Positions 33,632 to 42,542 of a stretch of 64,000 bases of DNA are shown piece after piece (position 1 is the first letter of the stretch; every line of letters starts with the position of its first letter). Below the pieces are notes generated by a model. It made no database searches, was not told the DNA's origin, and saw only the letters and a list, made by a program, of their open reading frames with translations. The DNA is taken from contig NZ_JBICTU010000015.1 of the NCBI RefSeq assembly GCF_043197795.1, positions 62,001-126,000 on the forward strand, in the 5' to 3' direction. Source of the DNA: Sphaerisporangium sp040649355. Its GTDB lineage: Bacteria > Actinomycetota > Actinomycetes > Streptosporangiales > Streptosporangiaceae. The translations under genes and the position numbers were made by a program.

Positions 33632-34581
33632 GAATCCTCATCACCGGTGGCGCCGGGTTCATCGGCGCCAACCTCTGCGATGCGCTCAGGCGCCGGCCGG
33701 AGGTCGAGGCCATCACCGTGCTGGACGACCTCAGCAGCGGGGGGCTGCACAACATCGACCACCTGGGTGTGGACTTCGTGCTGGGCAGCATCCTGGACCC
33801 GGATGTGCTCCGGCCCCTGGTCTCCGACGCCACGACGGTCGTCCACCTCGCCGCGCGCGCCTCGGTGCCGCGGTCCCTCGACGATCCCCTGGCCACCCAT
33901 GCCGTCAACACCACCGGCACCCTTCAGGTCCTTGAGGCCTGCCGGGCGACCAGGCCCCACGTGATCCTCGCGTCCTCCTCCTCGGTCTACGGCGCCTGCA
34001 GGGAGCCGCTCAAGCACGAGGACCTCCCCACCCGGCCGCTCAGCCCCTACGGCGTGAGCAAGCTCGCGACGGAGGCCTACGCCCTGGCGTACGCGGAGAG
34101 CTTCGGCCTGCCGGTTCTGCCCTTGCGCTTCTTCAATGTCTACGGTCCCCTGCAGCCGGCGGGGCACGCCTACGCGGCCGTCATCCCGGCGTTCGTGTCG
34201 GCGGCGCTCGAGGGCCGCCCGGTGCCGGTCCACGGCGACGGGCGCCAGTCGCGGGATTTCACCTACGTGGGATCGGTGACCGACGTCCTCGTCCAGGCGA
34301 CCCTCCAGCGGGTGACGAGCGACAAGCCGGTGAACCTCGCGTTCGGCACCCGCGTCACGTTGCTGGAATTGAAGGACGTCCTGGCCGAGGTGCTCGGCCG
34401 GCGGATCGACACGACGTTCCTCCCACCACGGGCGAGCGACATCCGCGAGTCCCAGGCCTCCACCCGCCTGCTCCGCCGGCTTTTCCCCGGCGTGCGTCCC
34501 ATGACGCTGGCCGGCGGACTCCGCATGACCGTGACCTGGTTCGACCAGGCGATGAGTTCCCAATCAGCCTCGCACATGTAA
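33628..34581 (+). CDS. NAD-dependent sugar epimerase (UDP-hexose 4-epimerase type)
   Basis: This 317-residue extended SDR has TGGAGFIGANLCDAL at the NAD site, VVHLAARASVPRSLDDP, SSSSVYG, the catalytic YGVSK and RFFNVYGPLQ with QSRDFTYV near the substrate pocket. This pattern fits UDP-glucose or UDP-GlcNAc 4-epimerases of the WbpP/GalE-like group. Short substrate-pocket residues cannot be assigned by eye, so the exact sugar is open. It begins with GTG overlapping the previous stop and is followed by a second, different epimerase-family gene. Confidence 0.82.
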   Translation: MRILITGGAGFIGANLCDALRRRPEVEAITVLDDLSSGGLHNIDHLGVDFVLGSILDPDVLRPLVSDATTVVHLAARASVPRSLDDPLATHAVNTTGTLQVLEACRATRPHVILASSSSVYGACREPLKHEDLPTRPLSPYGVSKLATEAYALAYAESFGLPVLPLRFFNVYGPLQPAGHAYAAVIPAFVSAALEGRPVPVHGDGRQSRDFTYVGSVTDVLVQATLQRVTSDKPVNLAFGTRVTLLELKDVLAEVLGRRIDTTFLPPRASDIRESQASTRLLRRLFPGVRPMTLAGGLRMTVTWFDQAMSSQSASHM

Positions 34582-34593
34582 TGGGAGAAGTCG

Positions 34594-35583
34594 GTGAGCA
34601 CCCAAATAGGGAACACCTATCTGATCACAGGAGGGAGCGGCTTCGTCGGCTCGCATCTGGCCGACGCGTTGCTCGCTCGCGGTGATTGCGTCGTGGTCGT
34701 GGACAATCTGTCCACCGGACGACTGGGCAATCTCCGTCCACACCCAAGACTGCGGTTCGTACAGGGGTCCGTCCTGGACGAGCTGGTGGTCGACGAGCTG
34801 GTCCACCGGTGTGACGTCGTCGTGCACCTCGCCGCCGCCGTCGGTGTCAAGCTGATCGTCGACCAGCCGCTGCGGTCTCTGACCACCAACATCCGCGGGT
34901 CGGAGATCGTCATCGAGGCGGCGCACCGCTATCGCCGTAAGATCCTCGTCACCAGCACCAGCGAGATCTACGGCAAGAACTCCTCCGGGCCCCTGCGGGA
35001 GAACTCCGACCGCGTCCTCGGGAGCCCTGCCGTGGTGCGATGGGCCTACAGCACCGCCAAGGCCGTCGACGAGATCCTCGCCAACGCCTACCACAAGGAA
35101 CGCGGCCTGCCGACGATCATCGTGAGGCTGTTCAACACCGTCGGGCCACGGCAGAGCCCGGCCTACGGCATGGTCATCCCCCGCCTCGTGCGGCAGGCGC
35201 TCAACGGCATACCACTCACCGTCTTCGGCGACGGGACCCAGACCCGCTGCTTCGTCCACGTCGCGGACGCCGTCGACGCGTTTCTTCGCCTGCTCGACGA
35301 CGAGTCCGCGATCGGGCAGACCTTCAACGTCGGATCCGCCGACGAGATCAGCATGCTGGAACTGGCCAAGCTGATCATCGAGCGCGTGGGATCCACGTCC
35401 GGAATCGATCTCATCCCCTACCACGAGGCCTACGAACATGGCTTCGAGGACATGACCCGCAGAGTTCCCGACACCACCAAGCTGCGGGAGCTGACCGGCT
35501 GGACGCCCCGCCGCGACCTGGACACGATGCTGACCGAGATCATCAGTGAGGCCCGCGAGGATCTCGAGGTGTCCACGCGGTGA
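34594..35583 (+). CDS. NAD-dependent epimerase/dehydratase, UDP-glucuronate-decarboxylase-like
   Basis: This 329-residue extended SDR starts at GTG 34594 with GGGAGAA upstream. It shows TGGSGFVGSHLADALL, VVHLAAAVGVKLIVD, TSTSEIYG, YSTAKAVDE as the Tyr-x-x-x-Lys site and RLFNTVGPRQSPAYGMVIPRLV. HLAAAVGVKLI and the RLFNTVGPRQ form occur in a group of SDRs near UDP-glucuronate decarboxylase and UDP-glucose epimerases. The reaction is therefore either decarboxylation, epimerisation or dehydration of an NDP-sugar. It sits 12 bases after the other epimerase and its stop overlaps the phosphotransferase start. Confidence 0.75.
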   Translation: MSTQIGNTYLITGGSGFVGSHLADALLARGDCVVVVDNLSTGRLGNLRPHPRLRFVQGSVLDELVVDELVHRCDVVVHLAAAVGVKLIVDQPLRSLTTNIRGSEIVIEAAHRYRRKILVTSTSEIYGKNSSGPLRENSDRVLGSPAVVRWAYSTAKAVDEILANAYHKERGLPTIIVRLFNTVGPRQSPAYGMVIPRLVRQALNGIPLTVFGDGTQTRCFVHVADAVDAFLRLLDDESAIGQTFNVGSADEISMLELAKLIIERVGSTSGIDLIPYHEAYEHGFEDMTRRVPDTTKLRELTGWTPRRDLDTMLTEIISEAREDLEVSTR

Positions 35584-36617
35584 ACGGAACGATCACCCTG
35601 GCCGCCGCGGCCGCCTGCCTGCTGAGCGCGGCGGCCGCCCCGCCGCTGAGGCGCCTCGCACTGCGGTGGGATCTCACCGACCGTCCCGGCGGGCACAAGG
35701 CACACCACCATCCGACCCCCTACCTGGGCGGAATCGCCATCGTCCTCAGCACGGTCATTCCCGCGGCCGTGGCGCTCGGGCTCTCCGACCGGCGGATCAC
35801 CGTGATCCTGGTGGCCGCGACGGCGGTCGCCGCGCTCGGCCTGATCGACGACGTCGCGTCGCTGCCCGTGGTCACCCGGTTGACCGTGGAGGCGGTGGCG
35901 GCGAGCGGGGTCGTGCTCTCCGGCGTCCACATCACGCTGACCCAGACATGGGTCGACAAACCCATCACGGTCATGTGGATCGTCCTGATGACCAACTCCT
36001 TCAACCTGCTGGACAACATGGACGGAGTGCTGGGCACCGTCGGCACGGTCACCGCCGCCTTCCTCGGCGGAGCGGCCCTCGTGAACTCCCAGGGTTCCTT
36101 CGCGGTGCTCTTGGGGACCCTGGCGTTCGCGTGCCTGGGCTTTCTGGCGCACAACTGGCCGCCCGCGAAGATATTCATGGGAGACACCGGCTCCCTTTTC
36201 ATCGGGTTCGTTCTCACCTGTTCCGCGATAGTCCTCGTGGCGGGCCAGAGCGTCGTCATGACCGTGGCCGGGCTGCTCCTGTGGACCTTCGTCGCGGTCG
36301 TCGACACCGTGGTCGTACTCGTGTCCCGGATACGCGCGGGTCGCTCGCCGCTGTCAGGCGGCACCGACCATGTCTCCCACCGGCTCCGCCGGGTCGGCCT
36401 CGGCGCGCGGACGGTTCCCGCGACCCTCGGCATGATCACGGCGTTGCCCGGTGCGCTCTGCCTGGCCGTCGCTCTCAGCTGGATCCCGCCGCTCACCGCG
36501 GCGATCGTGGTGGGCGGGATCGCCACCATCCTCATCTCCCTGCTGCAGGGCGTCAGCGTGTACCCCCCTGCCCAACTCCTCGAAAATCTTCCGAAGATCA
36601 CCGAAAGGCGGCGATGA
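35580..36617 (+). CDS. Undecaprenyl-phosphate sugar-1-phosphate transferase (WecA/MraY family)
   Basis: This 345-residue integral membrane protein of the PNPT family begins with GTG overlapping the upstream stop. Diagnostic motifs are HKAHHHPTPYLGG after the first helix, the metal-binding LIDDV, NSFNLLDNMDG, KIFMGDTGSLFIGF and the cytoplasmic DHVSHRL loop. It has about ten helices. The family moves a HexNAc-1-phosphate, usually GlcNAc, from UDP onto undecaprenyl phosphate, the first step of repeat-unit assembly. The His-rich last loop is the WecA-like version rather than MraY. Confidence 0.88.
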   Translation: MNGTITLAAAAACLLSAAAAPPLRRLALRWDLTDRPGGHKAHHHPTPYLGGIAIVLSTVIPAAVALGLSDRRITVILVAATAVAALGLIDDVASLPVVTRLTVEAVAASGVVLSGVHITLTQTWVDKPITVMWIVLMTNSFNLLDNMDGVLGTVGTVTAAFLGGAALVNSQGSFAVLLGTLAFACLGFLAHNWPPAKIFMGDTGSLFIGFVLTCSAIVLVAGQSVVMTVAGLLLWTFVAVVDTVVVLVSRIRAGRSPLSGGTDHVSHRLRRVGLGARTVPATLGMITALPGALCLAVALSWIPPLTAAIVVGGIATILISLLQGVSVYPPAQLLENLPKITERRR

Positions 36618-36621
36618 TCCG

Positions 36622-37992
36622 GTGGATCTGCTCCACTTCATACGACTCGCGCGCAGGAACTGGCCGCTTGTCATCCTGTCGCTGGTCCTCTCGGTGGGCG
36701 CAGCGCTTGTCGTGACGGCGAAGACACCGCCGAAGTACGTCGCCACGATCACCATGATGGTCTCCGGTTACGACAAGGTAGGGAGTCTCACCACCGCGTA
36801 CCAGGCGGGCATGTTGTCGACGCAAAGGGTCCAGTCCTACGCCAACCTGCTGACCAGCCGCCGGGTGATCAGCCAGATCGCCGGAGGCGAGGACGTCCGG
36901 CGGCTGCAGGCCGGCGTCAAGGCGGAGGCCATACCGGCCACCATGCTGCTCCGGGCCATGGTCACCGACGGGAATCCCGCACGCGCCGCCCGCCTGGCCA
37001 ACGCCCTGGGCGACAGGTTCGCCCGGCTGATCGACCAGATCGAGCGGCCCACGCCCAAGAGCTCGCCCACGGTCAAGATCACAGTGGTGGACCCGGCCGA
37101 CGTCCCGAGGACCCCGGTCAGCCCCCGTCCTCTGGTGAACATCGCGCTCGCCGTGCTGATCGCGTTGCTGCTCGCGTTCGGCTCACTCGTCGTCCGCGAC
37201 CGTCTGGACACGACCGTCAAGACCTCCGAGGTCCTGCAGCAGATGTCCAGGAGCTCGGTCCTCGGGGTGATCACCTATGAGAGGGACGCTCGCCGGTTCC
37301 CCCTGATCGTCCGGGAGAACGGCCGGTCGACCAGGTCGGAGGCATACCGCTCGCTGCGCACCAACCTGCAGTTCATCGGAGTCGACCGGCAGCCCAAATC
37401 GCTGGTGGTCACGAGCTGCCTGCCGGGTGAGGGGAAGTCCTCCACCTCGGCCAACCTCGCGATCACGCTGGCCCAGGCCGGATGGCGGGTGATCCTGGTG
37501 GACGGCGACCTCCGCAGCCCGCGCATCCCGGACTACCTGGGGATCGAGGGCTCGGTCGGTCTCACCGACGTGCTGATCGACAAGGCGCGCCTGCAGGACG
37601 TCATCCAGACCTGGGGCGAGCCGAGCCTGTCCGTGCTGCCCGGCGGCCAGATTCCCCCCAACCCGAGCGAACTGCTCGGCTCGCGCGGGATGCGCGCGGT
37701 GCTCTCCCAGCTCGTGGACGACCACGACATCGTGATCGTCGACGCGCCGCCGCTGCTCCCCATCACCGACGCCGCGGCGCTCGCGGCCATCTGCGACGGA
37801 ACGCTGCTCGTCGCCCGATACGGAAAGACCCGGCGGGAGCATCTCGTCCGGGCCGTCGAGACACTGTCCTCGATCAACGCCCGTCTCGTCGGGGCGGTGC
37901 TCAACTTCGCGCCGGGCAAGCGCGCGGCGTACTACGGGTACGGGTACGGCTACCGGGCCAGGGCCGAGGTCAAGACCCCGGTGAACGTGTGA
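36622..37992 (+). CDS. BY-kinase polysaccharide co-polymerase (Wzz domain fused to tyrosine kinase)
   Basis: This encodes 456 residues starting at GTG 36622. The N-terminal Wzz part has membrane helices near 15-33 and 172-192 flanking the external loop, with a Pro-rich PRTPVSPRP just before the second. The cytoplasmic kinase has Walker A GEGKSS near residue 269, Walker A' VILVDGDLRSP and Walker B DIVIVDAPPLL. The tail YYGYGYGY offers five tyrosines for autophosphorylation. Such proteins control chain length and export. The fused form is more like Proteobacterial Wzc but is common in actinomycetes. Its 3' end overlaps the convergent phosphatase gene by 23 bases. Confidence 0.9.
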   Translation: MDLLHFIRLARRNWPLVILSLVLSVGAALVVTAKTPPKYVATITMMVSGYDKVGSLTTAYQAGMLSTQRVQSYANLLTSRRVISQIAGGEDVRRLQAGVKAEAIPATMLLRAMVTDGNPARAARLANALGDRFARLIDQIERPTPKSSPTVKITVVDPADVPRTPVSPRPLVNIALAVLIALLLAFGSLVVRDRLDTTVKTSEVLQQMSRSSVLGVITYERDARRFPLIVRENGRSTRSEAYRSLRTNLQFIGVDRQPKSLVVTSCLPGEGKSSTSANLAITLAQAGWRVILVDGDLRSPRIPDYLGIEGSVGLTDVLIDKARLQDVIQTWGEPSLSVLPGGQIPPNPSELLGSRGMRAVLSQLVDDHDIVIVDAPPLLPITDAAALAAICDGTLLVARYGKTRREHLVRAVETLSSINARLVGAVLNFAPGKRAAYYGYGYGYRARAEVKTPVNV

Positions 37993-38653
37993 GCAACTCG
38001 AGTGGGACGGCGAGCGACTCCGCGATCCGCCGTCCCGCCACCCGGTAGGCCCGCGAGCGGCCGCCGTAGGGGTCGGCGATGTCGGGCCGGTCCACCCGGA
38101 CCCGCCCGCGCAGCGCCCTCACTTCGGCGACCAGCGCGCGGGCCCTGTGCACGGCATCCCGGTGGCAGGTGACCACCTCGGCCGGCACGGCCAGGGCCAG
38201 GATGGCGAACTCGGCCAAGGTGAACGTCCGCGCGGCGGCCAGGGGGTGCATCTCCACCGTCCTGGCGCGGTGCTCCGAGGCGGCGGTGAGCACGAGATCG
38301 GCCGCGGCGACCAGCTCAGGGGTCAGGGGGCGGGAACGGAAGCCTCCGGGGTCCGCCCCGAACCGGGCGAGCACCCGTTGTGCGCGCTCGGTCATCGGTC
38401 TCCCCCGCTCGGCGCCGGTCCCCGCGCTGATCACCTCGACCGCCGGGCACGGCCCGAGAGCCGACCTGGTGAGCCGCTCCGCCAGCGGAGAGCGGCAGAT
38501 GTTGCCCGTGCACACGAACAGGATGCGGAAACGCGTCTCCTGCGGCTCGGCGGGCGCCGCCCCCGCGTCTCTCCAGCATCGTGGACCGCAGCCCGCGTGC
38601 CCGGGAGGCAGGGGAGGGACGATCCCGGCCGACCTGTCGGGCACCGCGGTCAT
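37970..38653 (-). CDS. Low-molecular-weight protein-tyrosine phosphatase
   Basis: This encodes 227 residues. The phosphate loop CTGNICRS places the nucleophile at Cys48 and the arginine at Arg54, and the general acid is in DIADPYGG near residue 200. Typical enzymes have about 150 residues with the cysteine near residue 10, so this one has an unusual Pro/Gly/Ala/Arg-rich N-terminal extension of about 40 residues. It is the likely Wzb-type partner that dephosphorylates the tyrosine tail of the kinase at 36622-37992. It overlaps the DUF4012 stop by one base (TGATG) and the kinase 3' end by 23 bases. Confidence 0.87.
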   Translation of the reverse strand: MTAVPDRSAGIVPPLPPGHAGCGPRCWRDAGAAPAEPQETRFRILFVCTGNICRSPLAERLTRSALGPCPAVEVISAGTGAERGRPMTERAQRVLARFGADPGGFRSRPLTPELVAAADLVLTAASEHRARTVEMHPLAAARTFTLAEFAILALAVPAEVVTCHRDAVHRARALVAEVRALRGRVRVDRPDIADPYGGRSRAYRVAGRRIAESLAVPLELLTRSPGS

Positions 38654-40416
38654 CAGCGAGCGCACCCCCGCGCGTCGGGGGTGATCCGGGTGTACTGCGG
38701 GCGGACCAGGGGCTGAACCGGGACCACCGGCGGCTCCGCGGAGGCGGGCTCCACGAGATCGAACCGCAGTGTCCGCGACTGCCGGGGGTCCAACTCCAGC
38801 AAGGTCGAGTACACCGGATGCGAGCGCTCGACCTCCCTGATGACCTTGACCCGGTCGCCGTCGACGGACACCGCCCTGATCTCGGCCCCGACCCCGGCGT
38901 ACAGCGACACCCACAACAGGTTGGAGCCGATCGGACGGGGACGCGAAGGAGCGTCGAGCCTGTCGGTGACGTAGGAGGGCAGCGGCCCGCGCGGCACGTC
39001 GTTGGTGAGCCTGACCCGCACGGTCGTGGAGCGGCGCCCTGCCTGGCACGGGCCCAGCTCGTAGTCGAGCGAGCGGTTCAGGTAGTAGTCGAGCTTCCCG
39101 CCGGCCGAGTTGTTGACCACCAGTCCGGCGTACGGCCCTGGCCGGCGCGGCACCACGCCGCCGAGTGCGGTGGAGGACAGGCGCCGCTGCTCGGCGTCGT
39201 GGCGGCTCCACATCTGGATCCGGTGCTCCTCCACCATGGGCTTCAGAACGGCCAGCACCCGGGATGGGTCCTCGAAGGACCTGGGCAGCGCCTCGCTGAC
39301 GGCCTTCGCGATCCCGACAAGGAACCGCTTGCGCGCCGCCGGGTCGGTGTAACGGGCGTACGCGGCGCGCTCGGTCAGGTCGACGACGTTCGTCGCGGTC
39401 ACCTTCTCCCCACCGGGGAGGGTGACCGGCCCGATCAGGCCGAGCAGGTAGGACAGCCCGACCGGGTCGATCGCGATGGCACCGTCCAGCCCCTGGCGGG
39501 TCTGGCGCTCCCACAGCGCGGTCCAGGTCTTCGCGGCGTACGGAAAATGCGGGGAGAGGTTCGAGACGGAGAGCAACTCGACCGCGCCGGCCCCATACCG
39601 CGCGAGGAACGCCGGGCCGTGGTCGGCGACGGGGCGCGGACTGCCGTCCAGACCGGTGTTGGCGGCGATCCGCTTGACGGCGATCCGGCCGTGGTCGGCG
39701 GAAAGGATTCCGAAGGCGCCCACGAGGCCACCGGTCCCCCGCGACTCGGCGTTGGTCTGAAAGGCCAGGAAGTAGCGGCGCGGGCCGCCGTTGCCCAGCA
39801 TCGGAGGAATCAGGGCGGCGGCTGCGGCCCCGCCGCCGATCCAGCCGCGCAGCCGGCCGGCTTCGTGCAGCGCTGTGCCGCGTGCCTGATCCACCGAGGC
39901 CAGCCCGGTATGCGCAGGGGTGGCCTCAAGGCGGGTGTACATGACCCCGAGCCGGGCGGCGGCGCCATCCAGGACCGGCGCCGCCGCCTGGAGTCCGGCG
40001 AGCAACCGGCTCATGTCGTCGAGGGAGCCCGATCCGGCCGTGACGAACGACGCGCCGGCCCGCTGGACGACCGTCAGCACGTCGGTGAGCTCCGCGGCGC
40101 TTTCAGCGATCCCCCGTACGGTTTTCGCACCGTCCCCCGCCAGGGGCATGTACGTGATCAGCGACCAGTCCGGGCCGCTGGTGAGGCGCCGTGCCTCCAT
40201 CGCGTGCCGCCGGGCGGTCGCCAGCGTCACGGCGATCCTATCGAGGTCGCGCGCGCTCACCACCGCGCGCAGATGCTCCAGCGCGTCCCTCGTCGCCTGC
40301 AGATGGTCACGCACGCCAAGACCGAGATGGACCGACCAGCCCCCGCCCAGCACCAAGACCGCGACGGGGGCGAGCAATACCGCTGCGACGACCCGGCGAC
40401 GACGCCTAGCGCGCAC
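38653..40416 (-). CDS. DUF4012 domain protein
   Basis: This 587-residue protein starts at GTG 40416 with a basic stretch and one membrane helix (about residues 9-30), leaving the rest outside the cell. The DUF4012 signature is clear from residue about 220: RRYFLAFQTNAESRGTGGLVGAFGIL, ADHGRIAVKRIAANTG, and SNLSPHFPYAAKTW. DUF4012 proteins are frequent in actinomycete and cyanobacterial polysaccharide loci, but their role is unknown. The phosphatase follows with a one-base overlap, and an LPXTG protein precedes it with an 11-base overlap, so these three genes form one transcription unit. Confidence 0.85.
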   Translation of the reverse strand: MRARRRRRVVAAVLLAPVAVLVLGGGWSVHLGLGVRDHLQATRDALEHLRAVVSARDLDRIAVTLATARRHAMEARRLTSGPDWSLITYMPLAGDGAKTVRGIAESAAELTDVLTVVQRAGASFVTAGSGSLDDMSRLLAGLQAAAPVLDGAAARLGVMYTRLEATPAHTGLASVDQARGTALHEAGRLRGWIGGGAAAAALIPPMLGNGGPRRYFLAFQTNAESRGTGGLVGAFGILSADHGRIAVKRIAANTGLDGSPRPVADHGPAFLARYGAGAVELLSVSNLSPHFPYAAKTWTALWERQTRQGLDGAIAIDPVGLSYLLGLIGPVTLPGGEKVTATNVVDLTERAAYARYTDPAARKRFLVGIAKAVSEALPRSFEDPSRVLAVLKPMVEEHRIQMWSRHDAEQRRLSSTALGGVVPRRPGPYAGLVVNNSAGGKLDYYLNRSLDYELGPCQAGRRSTTVRVRLTNDVPRGPLPSYVTDRLDAPSRPRPIGSNLLWVSLYAGVGAEIRAVSVDGDRVKVIREVERSHPVYSTLLELDPRQSRTLRFDLVEPASAEPPVVPVQPLVRPQYTRITPDARGCAR

Positions 40417-40909
40417 CGGCGGATCGGCGACGCCGTACGGAGATCAGGACGCCGGCGGTACCCGCTGCCAGAAGGCCACCGCCGATCCCCGCGATGGCAC
40501 CCACAGGCGCTCCCGTGAACGGCAGCCTGTTACCCGCTTTCTGCCCGCCGGGCTTCTCACCGCCGGGTGCGCCGCCACCGGCTTGGCCGCCTACCGCCTC
40601 GTGACCGACGGCCCCGCTACCGGACTCGGCACCGCCAGAGTGATGCCCGCCGCCGTCGTCCGAATGCTCCTCGTGAATTATCTTCCCGCCCTGGATCACT
40701 TCGTCGCCGTCCGCCGCATGGTGGTCGTCGAGTTCGTTGAACACCTTCTTGACATCACTGGCAGGGCGCGGCGGATAGGGATTCGGATTCGAAGCGTACG
40801 ACGATGACGGCAGCCCGGGTCCGGCGACGGCCGTTCCCGCCGTTCCGACTACCACGCCACATCCGGCGACCAGCGCGAACAGAACAGGCACCGCGCGTTT
40901 CCCAGCCAT
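40406..40909 (-). CDS. LPXTG-type cell-wall-anchored small protein
   Basis: ATG 40909 is preceded by GGGGAG and yields 167 residues. A signal peptide (about 1-30, cleaved near TAVAG) precedes a short acidic, His- and Gly-rich region with HEEHSDDGGGHHSGG. The C-terminus is a full sorting signal: LPFTG at residues 129-133, a hydrophobic helix and RRRR. A class E or F-like sortase would anchor it to peptidoglycan; no sortase gene is in the window. It opens the LPXTG-DUF4012-phosphatase unit. The His/Asp/Glu cluster could bind metal, a guess from composition. Confidence 0.82.
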   Translation of the reverse strand: MAGKRAVPVLFALVAGCGVVVGTAGTAVAGPGLPSSSYASNPNPYPPRPASDVKKVFNELDDHHAADGDEVIQGGKIIHEEHSDDGGGHHSGGAESGSGAVGHEAVGGQAGGGAPGGEKPGGQKAGNRLPFTGAPVGAIAGIGGGLLAAGTAGVLISVRRRRSAGAR

Positions 40910-41058
40910 TTGAACTCCCCGACGGCGATGATTCAGACCACCGAAATATGGCCCGAATACGGGCAACGTTTCCCTAGAAGCATGTATATCGATCGTCGCA
41001 GGAGGGCGTACCTGTCCGACTCGCGGCCTTTACCGAAGCATCGCCGGACCTTGCCGCC

Positions 41059-41096
41059 CAAAAAGCCCCTGCCGTGAGGGTTCACGGCAGGGGCTT
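41059..41096 (-). terminator. Intrinsic terminator of the msiK-type gene
   Basis: AAGCCCCTGCCGTGA (41063-41077) and its complement (41082-41096) form a perfect 15-bp stem with a 4-base loop. On the minus strand the stem is followed by TTTTT, making a true Rho-independent terminator 55 bases after the ABC ATPase stop. Confidence 0.9.
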
Positions 41097-41150
41097 CTCG
41101 CTGGGTAGAGCGGTTTCCTACTCGGAGCCTCGTGGAACGCGGCCCCCGGG

Positions 41151-42374
<1,224 letters not shown>

Positions 42375-42408
42375 GACAGTCCTTCGTGCGTCCGGGTGCC
42401 GCCGGATG

Positions 42409-42422
42409 TGGATACGTTTTCA
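42409..42422. promoter_or_regulatory. LacI-type operator-like palindrome upstream of msiK
   Basis: TGGATACGTTTTCA is an imperfect palindrome centred on ACGT, similar to the element at 42527-42542 at the start of the lacI-family gene. The two sites flank the divergent promoter region and could bind the same regulator. Confidence 0.4.
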
Positions 42423-42526
42423 TGAATCTCATCTGAACCGGACATCTCTGTCAAGCCTTTCTGAAATATAGGCTTCTCACACCGCCCGGATGGCGGCTCC
42501 ATCTTGGCCGTTGCGTGGAAATCATG

Positions 42527-42542
42527 ATGGAATCGTTTCCAT
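42527..42542. promoter_or_regulatory. LacI-type operator-like palindrome at the regulator start codon
   Basis: ATGGAATCGTTTCCAT has half-sites ATGGAA and TTCCAT around a 4-base centre and runs into the ATG at 42541. Binding there would block translation start or transcription, consistent with autoregulation. Confidence 0.5.
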
